A DNA stretch of 64,000 bases from Bacteroidia bacterium. Lineage in GTDB: Bacteria > Bacteroidota > Bacteroidia > SpSt-205. Of the stretch, positions 52,682 to 60,169 are shown in pieces (the stretch's first letter is position 1; every line of letters starts with the position of its first letter). The DNA lies in the NCBI GenBank assembly GCA_026414975.1, contig JAOAHZ010000011.1:1-64000 (forward strand), in the 5' to 3' direction. Under the pieces are notes generated by a model, which saw only the letters and a program-made list of their open reading frames with translations, ran no database searches and was not told the origin of the DNA. The position numbers and the translations under genes are program-made.

Positions 52682-53590
52682 ATGAGACGACGGACAAACC
52701 CAACCTACATCACAGCCTTAGTTGTGGCGCTGGTACTGTCAGCCTGTAAGAAGAAAGACAAAGACGACGATCATCAGCATGACCATGGAGGCGGTAGCGG
52801 AGGCGGCGGCGCTATCCAGATGAGGTGGGTAGAGCTGGGACATGCTCATGACAGAAGAGATCAATATCACGCCGACTTGTATGCGGAGATGCCTACGGGA
52901 CAGACCGAACTCACGGAAGGGTATTATCGCTTCCGAGTTCGAATCAAGCGTGGCCATGGCCCCTCCGATCCAATCTACACAGGCACCGACGTACGCTTCG
53001 TATCCTTGATGTATATGACCGGTCATACTCATTCCTGCCCTGCAGAGCAGCCTCAAGGACCTGCCCAAGATGGCTTTTATTACGGCGCAGCCTTCTTCCA
53101 GATGCCTACCACCATCCAAAATAATGCAGAGACCGAACCATGGAAATTTCATGTCTTCATCGGCTCTGATACGGTGACCTTCAACATAAGGGTTAATCCT
53201 CATCCCAGAGGTTGGGTGCGCCGAGGACGTCAGTTTGGCAACCCCGCCAATCCCAGCTATCTCTACGAGATGAAGCTGCCTCGCTTAGCTGTAGGGACCC
53301 AAGACGTGTCCTTCTACGTGTATAGGAGAAACATGAGCCGCCCTGCAACAGAGCCCGAAGGTTTCCCTCCAGTTACGAACTTTACTCAGATAGAGGTAAA
53401 AACTTGGATGCCCAGCATGGGACATGATGGAGGTCCGGGCAGCCAAAACGCCACACCCGTACAAGGGAAGCCTGGACGCTATGATGGCAAGGCCGCTTTC
53501 AACATGACGGGGGATTGGTGGGTCATAGCTACCTTCAAGGAAGGAGAGACTGTTATCGGGCGCGATACTTTTGCCTTTGAGATGCGCTAA
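52682..53590 (+). CDS. His-rich lipoprotein with YtkA-like domain
   Basis: This 302-residue lipoprotein has the lipobox LVLSAC (Cys22), followed by a Lys/Asp/His-rich linker (DDDHQHDHGG) and a Gly-rich spacer. The C-terminal part reads WMPSMGHDGGPGS and KAAFNMTGDWWV, the pattern of YtkA/FixH-like beta-sandwich domains. A first half (GHAHDRRDQYHADLY ... GYYRFRVRIK, with GHTHSCP) looks like a related module. The many His and Met suggest metal binding, possibly copper; this is inference. It is monocistronic, and divergent from the Gly-rich secreted protein gene. Confidence 0.75.
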   Translation: MRRRTNPTYITALVVALVLSACKKKDKDDDHQHDHGGGSGGGGAIQMRWVELGHAHDRRDQYHADLYAEMPTGQTELTEGYYRFRVRIKRGHGPSDPIYTGTDVRFVSLMYMTGHTHSCPAEQPQGPAQDGFYYGAAFFQMPTTIQNNAETEPWKFHVFIGSDTVTFNIRVNPHPRGWVRRGRQFGNPANPSYLYEMKLPRLAVGTQDVSFYVYRRNMSRPATEPEGFPPVTNFTQIEVKTWMPSMGHDGGPGSQNATPVQGKPGRYDGKAAFNMTGDWWVIATFKEGETVIGRDTFAFEMR

Positions 53591-53872
53591 GCTATTCGTG
53601 GCTGGACAGTTTCTAAGAGAAACTCCTCCTAAGCTACGCTCCGAGTAAAACCTTCTCCTCATGCTGACGGGGACTGTGCAGGTTTCTGTGGACCTGTCGC
53701 AGCCCCCATTGGTTCTTGTTCTATCCCTATCTACTCATCTCTTCGGAGTCCCACAGCAAAGAACATTGGTATGGCGTTATCCACGCCAAGGAATCTAAGC
53801 TAAGCCGAACCACATCCTCAATAGCCAAAGATAGCTATAATGCCTCACTGAATCCTACTTTGCAGTGGAGTC

Positions 53873-54777
53873 ATGAACTTACCCCGAGGAGAGAGAATCC
53901 AAGATAATCTGCGGCTATATATAAATCTGTTTTGCTGGATACCGATTCGGCTCTTCTATCGCCTGAACAGTTCTAATCGGTCAGAGATGCGGAAAAAGTT
54001 AGAAGCCTTTGTAGCAAGACACCCTCGCTTTCACTGGCTCAACTTTCCCTTCTCTCTGCGACATAAATGGTACTGGTACAAAGGTATATGGACGGATGCA
54101 TTCGGCTTGAGCGGGTTTTGGGTAGGCATGGAAGAAGATTTCCCTCCACACTGGTTAGAATCTCTATCCAGAGAGGGTATCGGGTTAGATATCGGAGCCC
54201 ACAGAGGCTATTGGACTCTCTCGCAAGCTAATCGTCTATCCTCAGAAGCTCGGGTTTTTCTATTAGAGCCGGACCCTGAGAACTACAGCTATATCATTGA
54301 AAACCTCCGAAGGAATAGATTTTATCGGGGCATACCCCTTCCGATAGCAGCATGGCATTCACCTGCCCGATTGCGTTTCTTTCGGAAGCCTTCGGATCGT
54401 TTCTCAACAACGGGTCGTATCAGCGAAGAAGGACAGGAGGTTTGGGCTACCTCCATAGATGCCTTAGTTAAGGCTCTTGCGCTTCCTATGGTGAGTTGGA
54501 TCAAGATAGACGTGGAAGGAGCCGAAGAAGCCGTCTTGAAGGGCGCAGCGCACACCCTCCAAGTGATGAGACCAACCTTATGACCTTATGGATTGAGACT
54601 CACGGTACCCTCCCCGCAGTAGAGACCCTACTTGATCAAATGAACTACTACATTCGGGAGAAATCACTCCACACACAGGCGGTAAGCACCCCAGCTTGGA
54701 ACGCAGCCACATTTGGGCAGAACCCAAAGATAGATAGAGTCGTATGGAAGAAAAGGTCCCTCGCTGGGTCGGAATAG
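53873..54777 (+). pseudogene. FkbM-family methyltransferase broken by an 8-bp tandem duplication
   Basis: The first frame (53873-54583) encodes 236 residues of an FkbM-type SAM methyltransferase: GIGLDIGAHRGYWTLS, FLLEPDPENY and WIKIDVEGAEEAVLKGA. It stops abruptly after RPTL. The expected continuation LWIETHGTLPAVETLL lies in another frame from 54587 to 54777. The break coincides with two adjacent copies of ACCTTATG (54575-54582 and 54583-54590); removing one copy restores a single frame. The product would methylate a sugar or glycolipid hydroxyl. It may be a recent mutation, a phase-variable site or a sequencing or assembly error. The restored frame overlaps ruvC by 34 nt. Confidence 0.85.
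54575..54590. repeat. 8-bp tandem duplication causing a frameshift
   Basis: ACCTTATGACCTTATG: two perfect adjacent copies. The TGA at 54581-54583 spanning their junction ends the methyltransferase frame. Confidence 0.9.
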
Positions 54778-55271
54778 ACTTAGGCAGTCAAGCTATCGGT
54801 TTAGCTGTTATCTGTAAGAGAGAAAAAGGTTACGAGCTTGTGCTTTGTGAAGTTCTTCACCTAACCTCTAAGCCCTTAGCTGAGCGACTGCCCCCCCTTT
54901 ATCAGTGGCTGAAAACCCAACTTGAATCCATCCTACCAGCCGAAGCTGTAGTTATAGAAAGCCCTTTTGTCGGTCGCAACGCCCGAACCGCTATTACTCT
55001 CGGTGTAGTTCAAGGACTTCTGTGGGCCATTCTGATAGAGAAAGGCTGTCAGCTTATGACTTTAAGCCCAGCTGAAATAAAGCGCACCATCGCAGGGCGC
55101 CCCCACGCTTCAAAAGAGCAAGTAGCTGCTATGCTTGTACATCATTTACATATGAGCGTTCCTATTCCCGACTCCAGCCACGCTTCTGATGCTGTTGCTA
55201 TCGCCCTCGCTGCTGCCTACCATCAGAACTCCCCTATTACCCGAAGATTTATCAGACGAGCCGAAAGATAG
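54744..55271 (+). CDS. ruvC: Holliday-junction endonuclease RuvC
   Basis: This 175-residue protein resolves Holliday junctions with RuvAB. Catalytic acidic residues are visible: Asp12 in VGIDLGSQAIG (family usually GIDPGS), Glu in VVIESPFVGRNARTA, and the C-terminal pair in DSSHASDAVAIALAAA. The basic ASKEQVAAML helix is conserved. Length is normal. It begins inside the restored methyltransferase frame, and its last 49 nt overlap the convergent TonB receptor gene. Confidence 0.93.
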   Translation: MEEKVPRWVGIDLGSQAIGLAVICKREKGYELVLCEVLHLTSKPLAERLPPLYQWLKTQLESILPAEAVVIESPFVGRNARTAITLGVVQGLLWAILIEKGCQLMTLSPAEIKRTIAGRPHASKEQVAAMLVHHLHMSVPIPDSSHASDAVAIALAAAYHQNSPITRRFIRRAER

Positions 55272-57580
55272 TTAGGCACCGCCCAGCGAATCCCATACAC
55301 ATCTGCAATCCACTGGTAGCTCACCACATTGTAGCGCTGGAAGAGATTGAAGACATCTACACCGACCCACAGCGAGCGAAGGTATTTTTTATCTATCGGG
55401 AAGAAGCGGCTCAAACCTATATCAGCTCTCCCATAGGACGGCATTTGAAAGATAGTCCGAGCTGAGAGACGGCGAGGCACCCCAAACGGGGCTCCTGTTG
55501 CCCATACAAGCTGGAGAGTAACCTTGTAGAGGGGATTGCTCGGAAGCTCATCTTGAAGGTAAAGCGCAAAACTTAGCCGCTGGTCACTTGGTCGGCGCAC
55601 CCAACCCACTTCAGGTAAGTGCTCCTTCGTGGATAGTAAAGCTATCGCAGCCCACGAATCAACTCCGCGTAGAAATTCGCCATTGAGCCGCATGTCTATA
55701 CCATAAGCGTATCCCCGAGCTAAATTGGCTCCGTAGTACCGTAGGCGTACATTTTCTATCTCGTATGGAATCAGGTCCCACAGGTGCTTGTAATACAACT
55801 CTATGAAATAGCGAAAAGGGCGTTCCCACACCGTGAAGGTATAATCCATGCCTGAAATGAGCTGGAGGCTCTGCTGAGCTCGCAGAGTCGGAATAAGCCG
55901 GTAATCTATGCCTCGCAGTTCGCGGTAAAAAGGCGGCTGAGCATAATGCCCCCCGCCCACCCGCAGTTGAAGACGGTCATGAACTTGCCAAAGAAGCTGA
56001 AACCGAGGGCTAAGGAAGACCTGTTTATTCGCTTGTGAATAATGAAAGCGTAAGCCCGATTCCAACCGCCATGCCCCCCATCGCCATCCTTGTTGAATAA
56101 AACCCATGAGACGCTGATTGCGCAGAGACTGATCCCAAAAGTATCGCTCATCCATCTCCACATAATCCGCCGAGTCTAATGCACTCCACTCATACACTCG
56201 GTCTTGGAAAGCCTCTCCCTGCCAACGCAGCCCCCATAAGAGCCGATGCCGCAGCTCCTTATCCCAGAACCACTCCCCCCGCTGCTCTACATACAGCGCA
56301 TGGATATCTAAATAATTGCGGATTCGGCGGATTTGACTCCCTGCCCCACGCAGTACGGTGATTTCGTTGTAGAGCTGGCTACCCAAGCTAGTTTGGACTT
56401 CACCCAGCCAATAGGCTCCTTCCACATCCACGATCTCATCCTCTAAGCTCCCAAAATAGCTAACCTGATGCGTCAAACGCCAATAAGGTGAGGGACGCCA
56501 AGTTAGAGTGAGGGCCTGTTGAGCAGTTCGATAGCGGAGCTCCTCCGCCCCAGCAAAAAATAACTGGACTCGGAAAGCAGCGTTGATGAGTCCAAATGTC
56601 GCCTCGCCCGTTCGGGGGAAAAGACGATAGCGATTGAGTAGCCCCGTACTGAGTCCTTCTACACGCCAAATCTCTCGCCCAGTGGAGTCCTTCTTAATCC
56701 AGCATAGATAAGCCTGTCCATCGTAAAAAACAGGCCTATATTCCCCTTGGACAGGAAGGGTGCGCAGAAGGTATCCAATAGAGAAGCGACGGGCCCCGAG
56801 CGTGTAGTACACACCTCTAAATTTTCCACTGGTAGCGAAACTCTGGGTGAGCAGTCCTACTTCTGCCGTGGCTTCGGGGCGATCGCGCCGCTTATAAGCC
56901 ACCTGTAAAACCGACGAGAGCTTATCCCCGTATCGGGCTTCAAAGCCTCCAGTACTGAAATATACCTCTTCCAGAAGGAGAGGATTAGTGAAGCCGAGAC
57001 CTTCCTGCTGCCCACTGCGAGCCGAAAAGGGACGATATATCTCTATCTCTCCAGCATACACCAGATTCTCATCAAAATTCCCTCCCCGGACCCGGTATTG
57101 TGAAGAAAGCTCGCTGGAGGTGAGAGCCCCCATCAGTACCAACCGACTCTCAACATCGGGTTTGATAGAAGGCATAAAGCGTAGGGCTTCAGTCCGAATC
57201 GGAATAGGTTGGAGAAAGGGAGCGGAAGGAAGAGCAGTAGGAGAAGGACGCACATCTTGAACCCGAACAGAGTCTATAGCCACCTCTCGTAGAGCCAATG
57301 TAACAGCATAGAGCGTGGTCGCCCCCGAGCGTATGACGACTTCAGTCTCGGTAGGGTAAGCATTGATGTGAGTTACTCGCAAACGGTAGCGCCCAGTGGG
57401 AAGGGACAACTGCACTCTTCCCAGGGAGTCAGCTACGGTCGTCGTACCTCCAGGCGACACTATGACTTGCGCATAAGGGAGAGGACGATTTTCGGTGGAA
57501 AGAATACGCAAACTTAGGCGCCCCTCCTGAGCATAGACCATAAAATAGGCGAGCGAGGAAAAGCGGATGACTAAGCGCAT
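55223..57580 (-). CDS. TonB-dependent receptor with carboxypeptidase-like N-terminal domain
   Basis: This 785-residue outer-membrane receptor has a signal peptide (SLAYFMVYA, then Gln), a carboxypeptidase-regulatory-like domain (about 20-95; LSLRILSTENRPLPYAQVIV), a plug (YRVRGGNFDENLVYAGEIEI) and a long beta-barrel. The STGGFEARYGDKLSSVLQV segment is typical of this Bacteroidota receptor group. No SusD gene is adjacent, and the ligand is unknown. The 3' end overlaps ruvC by 49 nt. Confidence 0.87.
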   Translation of the reverse strand: MRLVIRFSSLAYFMVYAQEGRLSLRILSTENRPLPYAQVIVSPGGTTTVADSLGRVQLSLPTGRYRLRVTHINAYPTETEVVIRSGATTLYAVTLALREVAIDSVRVQDVRPSPTALPSAPFLQPIPIRTEALRFMPSIKPDVESRLVLMGALTSSELSSQYRVRGGNFDENLVYAGEIEIYRPFSARSGQQEGLGFTNPLLLEEVYFSTGGFEARYGDKLSSVLQVAYKRRDRPEATAEVGLLTQSFATSGKFRGVYYTLGARRFSIGYLLRTLPVQGEYRPVFYDGQAYLCWIKKDSTGREIWRVEGLSTGLLNRYRLFPRTGEATFGLINAAFRVQLFFAGAEELRYRTAQQALTLTWRPSPYWRLTHQVSYFGSLEDEIVDVEGAYWLGEVQTSLGSQLYNEITVLRGAGSQIRRIRNYLDIHALYVEQRGEWFWDKELRHRLLWGLRWQGEAFQDRVYEWSALDSADYVEMDERYFWDQSLRNQRLMGFIQQGWRWGAWRLESGLRFHYSQANKQVFLSPRFQLLWQVHDRLQLRVGGGHYAQPPFYRELRGIDYRLIPTLRAQQSLQLISGMDYTFTVWERPFRYFIELYYKHLWDLIPYEIENVRLRYYGANLARGYAYGIDMRLNGEFLRGVDSWAAIALLSTKEHLPEVGWVRRPSDQRLSFALYLQDELPSNPLYKVTLQLVWATGAPFGVPRRLSARTIFQMPSYGRADIGLSRFFPIDKKYLRSLWVGVDVFNLFQRYNVVSYQWIADVYGIRWAVPNYLSARLINLRVIGEF

Positions 57581-57907
57581 GATCTATCAAATGGCCCCCA
57601 CACCTCAAGCACAGCATATGAGACCGACTCAAACCCGACGATGGAAAGTTCGGCAAAAAAGATCAGCGAGCCTTTTGAATACAAGGCGATACCCCAGCAC
57701 CTTCCATTCATATTCAGGCAAAGATGCATGCAGCTCGCTTGACCCGGCAGCTTAGATAGCGGGGCTTGATACGACCCTATTGGCTGGATGACATTTGGCA
57801 CATACAGCACTCTCCAACCTCAGGTAGTCTTTAGCGGCGGCTAAGACGCTGAGAGGCAGGGGCATCCACCCCACTGAATGCATGAGCGTTTCTATCGCTT
57901 AGAAGCC
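57581..57907. other. 327-bp intergenic region with nothing identified
   Basis: It lies upstream of the TonB receptor gene and past the 3' end of the DUF4412-like operon. I see no consensus -7 element close to the receptor start (a CCATTTG ends 7 nt before it), no strong hairpin and no credible frame. Confidence 0.4.
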
Positions 57908-58552
57908 CTAATCCTGTTCTGCCTCTGTCTGCTCTTCTATGTAGCCAGCAGGCAGTTGGAAAAGGGACTCATCCGGCAGAGTCGTTTGGAGCTGAGTTGC
58001 TAAGAATATGATCTTGAGGTCCACGCCAGGAACATCCATTGCAATCCGCAAGGGAATCCCCTCTATTTTCACCCCTCGGGTGAGCGAGTTAGAACGCTGA
58101 GCAGCCTCAGGGACCTTAAAGTTCGGAGCAGCCCATATCTCCATCTTGATAGGTCCCTGTTCTGTGGAGAGGTCCGCTAAGTACCGCTCTACCGTATGGC
58201 CAAGAATCTTGGTCCTATCTTTGGTTTTGACAACCTTAGGCTGAGGGTCTTTTTCATCTGGGGTGCGTATCGGGGCTTTTTGATAAGTCTGCAAAGCTGG
58301 ATTGAGCAGGTATACCATGCCTGCATCGCCATCGCTTATCAGCACCATATCACCCACCTCCGTACGAACCTTATTCCCTCTGTAGAACATAGTCATCTTT
58401 TCAGGCAGCTGGCTCTTGACCATATCGCCCATTTGAGCCGCCATGGCTCCTTCTACCTTCGTGGTGTATGTGATGCTGCCTTCAAAGGTCTTCTGAGCCC
58501 ACAGAAGCGTGAGAAGTCCCGTGGCTGTCGTCCATGCTCGTGTCATATTCAT
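57908..58552 (-). CDS. Secreted DUF4412-like protein
   Basis: This 214-residue protein has a signal peptide (TATGLLTLLWA, then Gln) and then FEGSITYTTKVEG, a start typical of DUF4412-like periplasmic proteins. The rest is a predicted beta-sandwich with DRTKILGHTVERYLADL and a GVKIEGIPLRIAMDV strand. Function is unknown; the fold is of the LolA/LolB-like type in related proteins. Its ATG overlaps the stop of the upstream paralogue as ATGA. It is the last gene of the rpsO-pnp-epimerase operon. Confidence 0.78.
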   Translation of the reverse strand: MNMTRAWTTATGLLTLLWAQKTFEGSITYTTKVEGAMAAQMGDMVKSQLPEKMTMFYRGNKVRTEVGDMVLISDGDAGMVYLLNPALQTYQKAPIRTPDEKDPQPKVVKTKDRTKILGHTVERYLADLSTEQGPIKMEIWAAPNFKVPEAAQRSNSLTRGVKIEGIPLRIAMDVPGVDLKIIFLATQLQTTLPDESLFQLPAGYIEEQTEAEQD

Positions 58553-59190
58553 TTGGCTTTTCTAAAATCCAAAGGTACGATGAAAAGATCGTCGCTCAAA
58601 CGCTTTCTATCCACCCAGACAGCTTCGTAAATGAAAGTAAGGGATTGGCCCAGTATGCTAGATTCTAAGCGCAAAGGAAAGCCCTCTATCCGAACGCCTA
58701 AGGGTAAAATCGGCAGTTTCTCTCGAGCAAGCATAGAAGGTCTTAGAGCAGGGGCTTCCCAAAATGTCAGCGCATAGGACTTACCATCAGCGGCGTATTC
58801 AACGCGTTTGGCTATGCAATCATACCCTACTATCTGTCTCTTCTCGGGCAAAGCTTGCATACTCAGCGTTGGGAGACTATCCCCCCGACTCAGCTCAAAC
58901 CCTATGAAGCTACTGTCTTGGGGAAAGATCACGAATGCACTGTCTTGATCATACCGCACGATGATAATCCTATCAGGATACTCCACCCGCAAGTGATCGC
59001 CTTTCTGGTACAAGATAAAGCCCAAGCGTTGAGCTCGCAGAAGCGGCTCTAGAATCTCAGCACCCTCGCCACTCAGTGAAGTTTCATAGCGAATACTTCC
59101 TTCAAACGAATCGCTGCAAGCACTGAAGAATATAAGGGCTACAAGAAGGATGGGCTGCCTACCGAGCTTAGTTAGATACGGAGGTTGCAT
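58549..59190 (-). CDS. DUF4412-like lipoprotein, paralogue of the next gene
   Basis: This 213-residue lipoprotein has the lipobox LIFFSAC, followed by FEGSIRYETSLSG. It aligns along its length with the downstream protein: FEGSIxYxT, RQIVGYDCIAKRVEY against TKILGHTVERY, and GVRIEGFPLRLE against GVKIEGIPLRIA. The pair is therefore a tandem duplication in which one copy is a lipoprotein and the other is soluble. Its ATG lies 23 nt inside the epimerase gene. A TACCTTTG occurs inside its 3' end, 17 nt before the next ATG, and may be an internal promoter. Confidence 0.75.
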   Translation of the reverse strand: MQPPYLTKLGRQPILLVALIFFSACSDSFEGSIRYETSLSGEGAEILEPLLRAQRLGFILYQKGDHLRVEYPDRIIIVRYDQDSAFVIFPQDSSFIGFELSRGDSLPTLSMQALPEKRQIVGYDCIAKRVEYAADGKSYALTFWEAPALRPSMLAREKLPILPLGVRIEGFPLRLESSILGQSLTFIYEAVWVDRKRLSDDLFIVPLDFRKAK

Positions 59191-60169
59191 AGAGTATGAC
59201 TTCCCTGAGAATGTCTTCTAAGGTGCGCTGGGGCTGCCACCCAAGCCAAGATTGAATCTTAGCGATATCTGGAGTGCGACGCTGCATGTCTTCAAATCCC
59301 TTTCCATAGGAAACTTCATAAGGAATGAACTCTATGGGTGAATCGGAGTTGGTGAGGGCTTTGATCCGTTTAGCTAACTCTATGATGGAGATTTCCATGG
59401 GATTGCCTAAGTTAAATATCTCACCCCAGGGAGGCCGAGGCGGTTCTATGAGAAGACAATAAATAGCCTCGACGGCATCGGCAACATGAAGGAAAGAGCG
59501 TTTTTGCTGTCCCGTTCCATACACGGGCAAGGGGCGACCTGAGAGAGCCGCCTGAACGAGATTAGGAATGACCATACCGTAAGCGGGAGATTGACGGGGG
59601 CCTACTGTATTGAAAAAGCGTACAACCACGAAAGGGGATTCCCTCTGCCGATGATAGCTGATAGCCATGGCTTCCTTGGCGAGCTTAGTGATGGCGTAGA
59701 CCCACCGATGTCTGTCAGGCGAGCCTAAAAGAAGGGGGCTATCCTCGGAGAGCCGCCCTTCTTCAGGCGGATACAAATAGTCCAAAGCTCGTCCGTACAC
59801 TTCACTGGTTGAAGCGATGAGAGTCGGACGCTCCAGTAGGGCAGCTGCCGTGAGAATGTGGTCTGTGCCCCTCAAGCCTTCCAAAACCGTAACTAAGGGC
59901 TCTGCCAGCACGCGCTTTACGCCCACGACCGAAGCGAGATGATAGATCCTATCGTGCTGCTCAACTAAGTCCTTGACCAAGCGCTCATCCTCCACACTCC
60001 CCTCTACAAAGTGAAAGCGATCAGGATGATTAGAGAGCAGGGTTGTGAGGTTATCTAAGCTACCAGTGGAGAGGTTATCTAAGACTGTTACATGGTGGCC
60101 TGCTGCAATGCAACGTTCGGACAGGTGAGACCCTATAAAGCCAGCTCCCCCTGTTATGAGTATTCTCAT
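59168..60169 (-). CDS. NAD-dependent nucleotide-sugar epimerase/dehydratase
   Basis: This 333-residue extended SDR protein has ILITGGAGFIGSHLSE at the N-terminus, ASTSEVYG, the catalytic YxxxK in WVYAITKLAKE and FFNTVGPRQSPAYGMV. It is close to the UDP-glucose-4-epimerase/UDP-glucuronate-decarboxylase group; the exact substrate is not decided. Its ATG overlaps the pnp stop as ATGA. Co-expression with pnp is unexpected. Confidence 0.87.
   Translation of the reverse strand: MRILITGGAGFIGSHLSERCIAAGHHVTVLDNLSTGSLDNLTTLLSNHPDRFHFVEGSVEDERLVKDLVEQHDRIYHLASVVGVKRVLAEPLVTVLEGLRGTDHILTAAALLERPTLIASTSEVYGRALDYLYPPEEGRLSEDSPLLLGSPDRHRWVYAITKLAKEAMAISYHRQRESPFVVVRFFNTVGPRQSPAYGMVIPNLVQAALSGRPLPVYGTGQQKRSFLHVADAVEAIYCLLIEPPRPPWGEIFNLGNPMEISIIELAKRIKALTNSDSPIEFIPYEVSYGKGFEDMQRRTPDIAKIQSWLGWQPQRTLEDILREVILYATSVSN

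Noticed and set aside
54496-54777. 93-codon plus-strand frame as an independent gene
   Set aside because: Its first part is an out-of-frame shadow of the methyltransferase and its second part is that protein's displaced C-terminus.
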